From an uncultured Collinsella sp. (GTDB lineage: Bacteria > Actinomycetota > Coriobacteriia > Coriobacteriales > Coriobacteriaceae): 12,126 nt of DNA. Position numbers and translations under genes: made by a program. The notes under the pieces were generated by a model. That model had not been told where the DNA came from and ran no database searches. It saw only the letters and a list, made by a program, of their open reading frames with translations. The stretch spans positions 1-12,126 of the forward strand of contig CABUUE010000024.1 of assembly GCA_902494685.1 (NCBI GenBank), written 5' to 3'. This document shows, piece after piece, positions 10,896 to 12,126 of this stretch (position 1 is its first letter; each line of letters starts with the position of its first letter).

Positions 10896-12126
10896 CTACA
10901 TCAGACGCAGGCTGACGTCCTTGAGCTGGGCGCCACTAACGGCACTCGGGGCGCCCGACATAAGGTCGGAGCCGCTAGCCGTCTTGGGGAACGCCATGAC
11001 GTCGCGGATGGAGTCGGAACCGGTAAGCAGCATGCACACGCGGTCCAGGCCCAGAGCGAAACCGCCCATCGGGGGCGCACCAAACTTGAGGGCCTCCATG
11101 AGGAAGCCAAACTGAGACTCGGCGCGCTCCTCGGTAAAGCCCAGGAGCTTGAGCATGGACATCTGCATCTCGGCGTTGTGGATACGCATACCGCCGCCGC
11201 CGGCCTCAAAGCCGTCCATGACAAAGTCGTAGGTGCAAGAACCGGCTGCCAACGGGTCGGCCTCGATCTTGGCGATGTCGGTCTCGGTCGGCAGGGTGAA
11301 GGGCTGGTGCTCGGCGGCATAGGCCTTGCGGTCCTCATCCCAGTGGAACAGCGGGAAGTTGACGACCCACAGGAAGTCGTGGCCCTCGCGCTTGATGTCG
11401 AGCGCGTTGGCCATGTGAGAACGCATGCCGCCCAGAATCTCGTCAGAGAGCAGGCGCGGGCCGGCGGCGAACATCACAAGGTCGCCGGGCTCGACGTCCA
11501 TGCGCTCGCGCAGAGCGGCCATCTCCTCGTCCGAGAAGAACTTGACGATGGGGCTGTTGATGGAGCCGTCCTCGCGAAAAGCGATCCAGGCCAGACCCTT
11601 GGCGCCAAACGTGGAGGCCACGCCGGCAAGCTTATCGATCTTGGCACGTGCCCAGGCACCGGCGCCCTTGGCGTTGATGGCCTTGACGACAGAACCCTCC
11701 TCGTTCGCGGCAGTCGCAAAGACCTTGAACTTGGAGTTGGCAAAGATGTCGGTCAGGTCGACCAGGTGCATGCCATAGCGGGTATCGGGCTTGTCGGAGC
11801 CATAGGTGTCCATGGCCTCCCAGTAGTTCATGCGACGCAGCGGCGTGGGCATCTCGACGCCCATGCGGCCGAAGGCATCGGACAGAACTTCCTCGAGCGC
11901 GCTCATGACGTCGTTCTGGTCCACGAAGGACATCTCGATATCGACCTGGGTGAACTCGGGCTGACGGTCGGCACGCAGGTCCTCGTCGCGGAAGCACTTG
12001 GCAACCTGGTAGTAGCGCTCGACGCCACCGACCATAAGCAGCTGCTTCAGAAGCTGCGGGGACTGCGGCAGCGCGTAGAAGTTACCCGGCTGAATACGGC
12101 TGGGAACGATGAAGTCGCGGGCGCCC
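10896..12126 (-). CDS. aspS: Aspartyl-tRNA synthetase, N-terminus missing
   Basis: About 410 C-terminal residues of a protein normally near 590; the gene runs off the right edge. The enzyme charges tRNA-Asp with aspartate. Class II landmarks are present: RDFIVPSR and FYALPQSPQLLKQLL next to the edge, motif 2 FRDEDLRADRQPEFTQ, and motif 3 GGFALGLDRVCMLLTGSDS, followed by IRDVMAFPKT. Between motifs 2 and 3 is the bacterial-type insertion (GAD-like) domain. The C-terminal tail SGSDLMSGAPSAVS is typical of bacterial AspRS. The anticodon-binding domain, which tells discriminating from non-discriminating enzymes, is outside the window. The frame is open to the edge, so the internal ATG at 12035 is not the start. 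Confidence 0.97.
   Translation of the reverse strand, partial: GARDFIVPSRIQPGNFYALPQSPQLLKQLLMVGGVERYYQVAKCFRDEDLRADRQPEFTQVDIEMSFVDQNDVMSALEEVLSDAFGRMGVEMPTPLRRMNYWEAMDTYGSDKPDTRYGMHLVDLTDIFANSKFKVFATAANEEGSVVKAINAKGAGAWARAKIDKLAGVASTFGAKGLAWIAFREDGSINSPIVKFFSDEEMAALRERMDVEPGDLVMFAAGPRLLSDEILGGMRSHMANALDIKREGHDFLWVVNFPLFHWDEDRKAYAAEHQPFTLPTETDIAKIEADPLAAGSCTYDFVMDGFEAGGGGMRIHNAEMQMSMLKLLGFTEERAESQFGFLMEALKFGAPPMGGFALGLDRVCMLLTGSDSIRDVMAFPKTASGSDLMSGAPSAVSGAQLKDVSLRLM

Noticed and set aside
1..12126. tRNA or rRNA genes
   Set aside because: I saw no cloverleaf with the conserved T-loop or rRNA-like stretch in the gaps.

Overview
The window looks like a chromosomal stretch from a high-GC anaerobic gut actinobacterium, most likely Collinsella or a close relative in the Coriobacteriia. 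This rests on overall gene content: an actinobacterial GlnA2-like glutamine synthetase homologue, a feoA-feoA-feoB set with a FeoB-associated Cys-rich peptide, an Fe-S old-yellow-enzyme-type reductase, an HPr protein, and many short palindromic repeats between genes. No rRNA or other definitive marker is present, so the genus is an inference. Both ends of the window cut genes.

Layout. 1-944 (-): the first two thirds of a glutamine synthetase-family gene that has lost several metal-binding residues. 1079-2101 (-): a LacI-type regulator. 2227-2919 (-): a GntR/FCD regulator. 2920-3485: a 566-base gene-free stretch packed with repeats: a perfect 23-bp-arm hairpin, a ~160-bp inverted-repeat element, and a 10-bp tandem array ending at the next gene's ribosome binding site. 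3486-4577 (+): an AAA-type ATPase with a likely C-terminal winged helix, the only plus-strand gene. 4578-4931: another repeat-rich gap with TTTCGT motifs, a bidirectional terminator and a REP-like hairpin.

4932-6881 (-): a three-part flavin/Fe-S/pyridine-nucleotide oxidoreductase. 6984-10314 (-): the ferrous-iron uptake group, which in transcription order is feoA, feoA, feoB and a FeoB-associated Cys-rich peptide. A DtxR/IdeR-like box lies before feoB and a large inverted repeat before the first feoA. 10503-10751 (-): an HPr-like phosphocarrier with Asp in place of regulatory Ser46. 10896-12126 (-): aspartyl-tRNA synthetase, N-terminus off the edge.

Most of the window is ordinary core metabolism with clear terminators between units. 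The accessory part is 2990-4920, where a lone ATPase sits between clusters of repeats. The three observations most worth following are the degenerate glutamine synthetase, the ATPase with its upstream 10-bp repeats, and the HPr with D46. FeoB imports Fe(II) that could supply the neighbouring Fe-S oxidoreductase, but that link is only inferred from adjacency.
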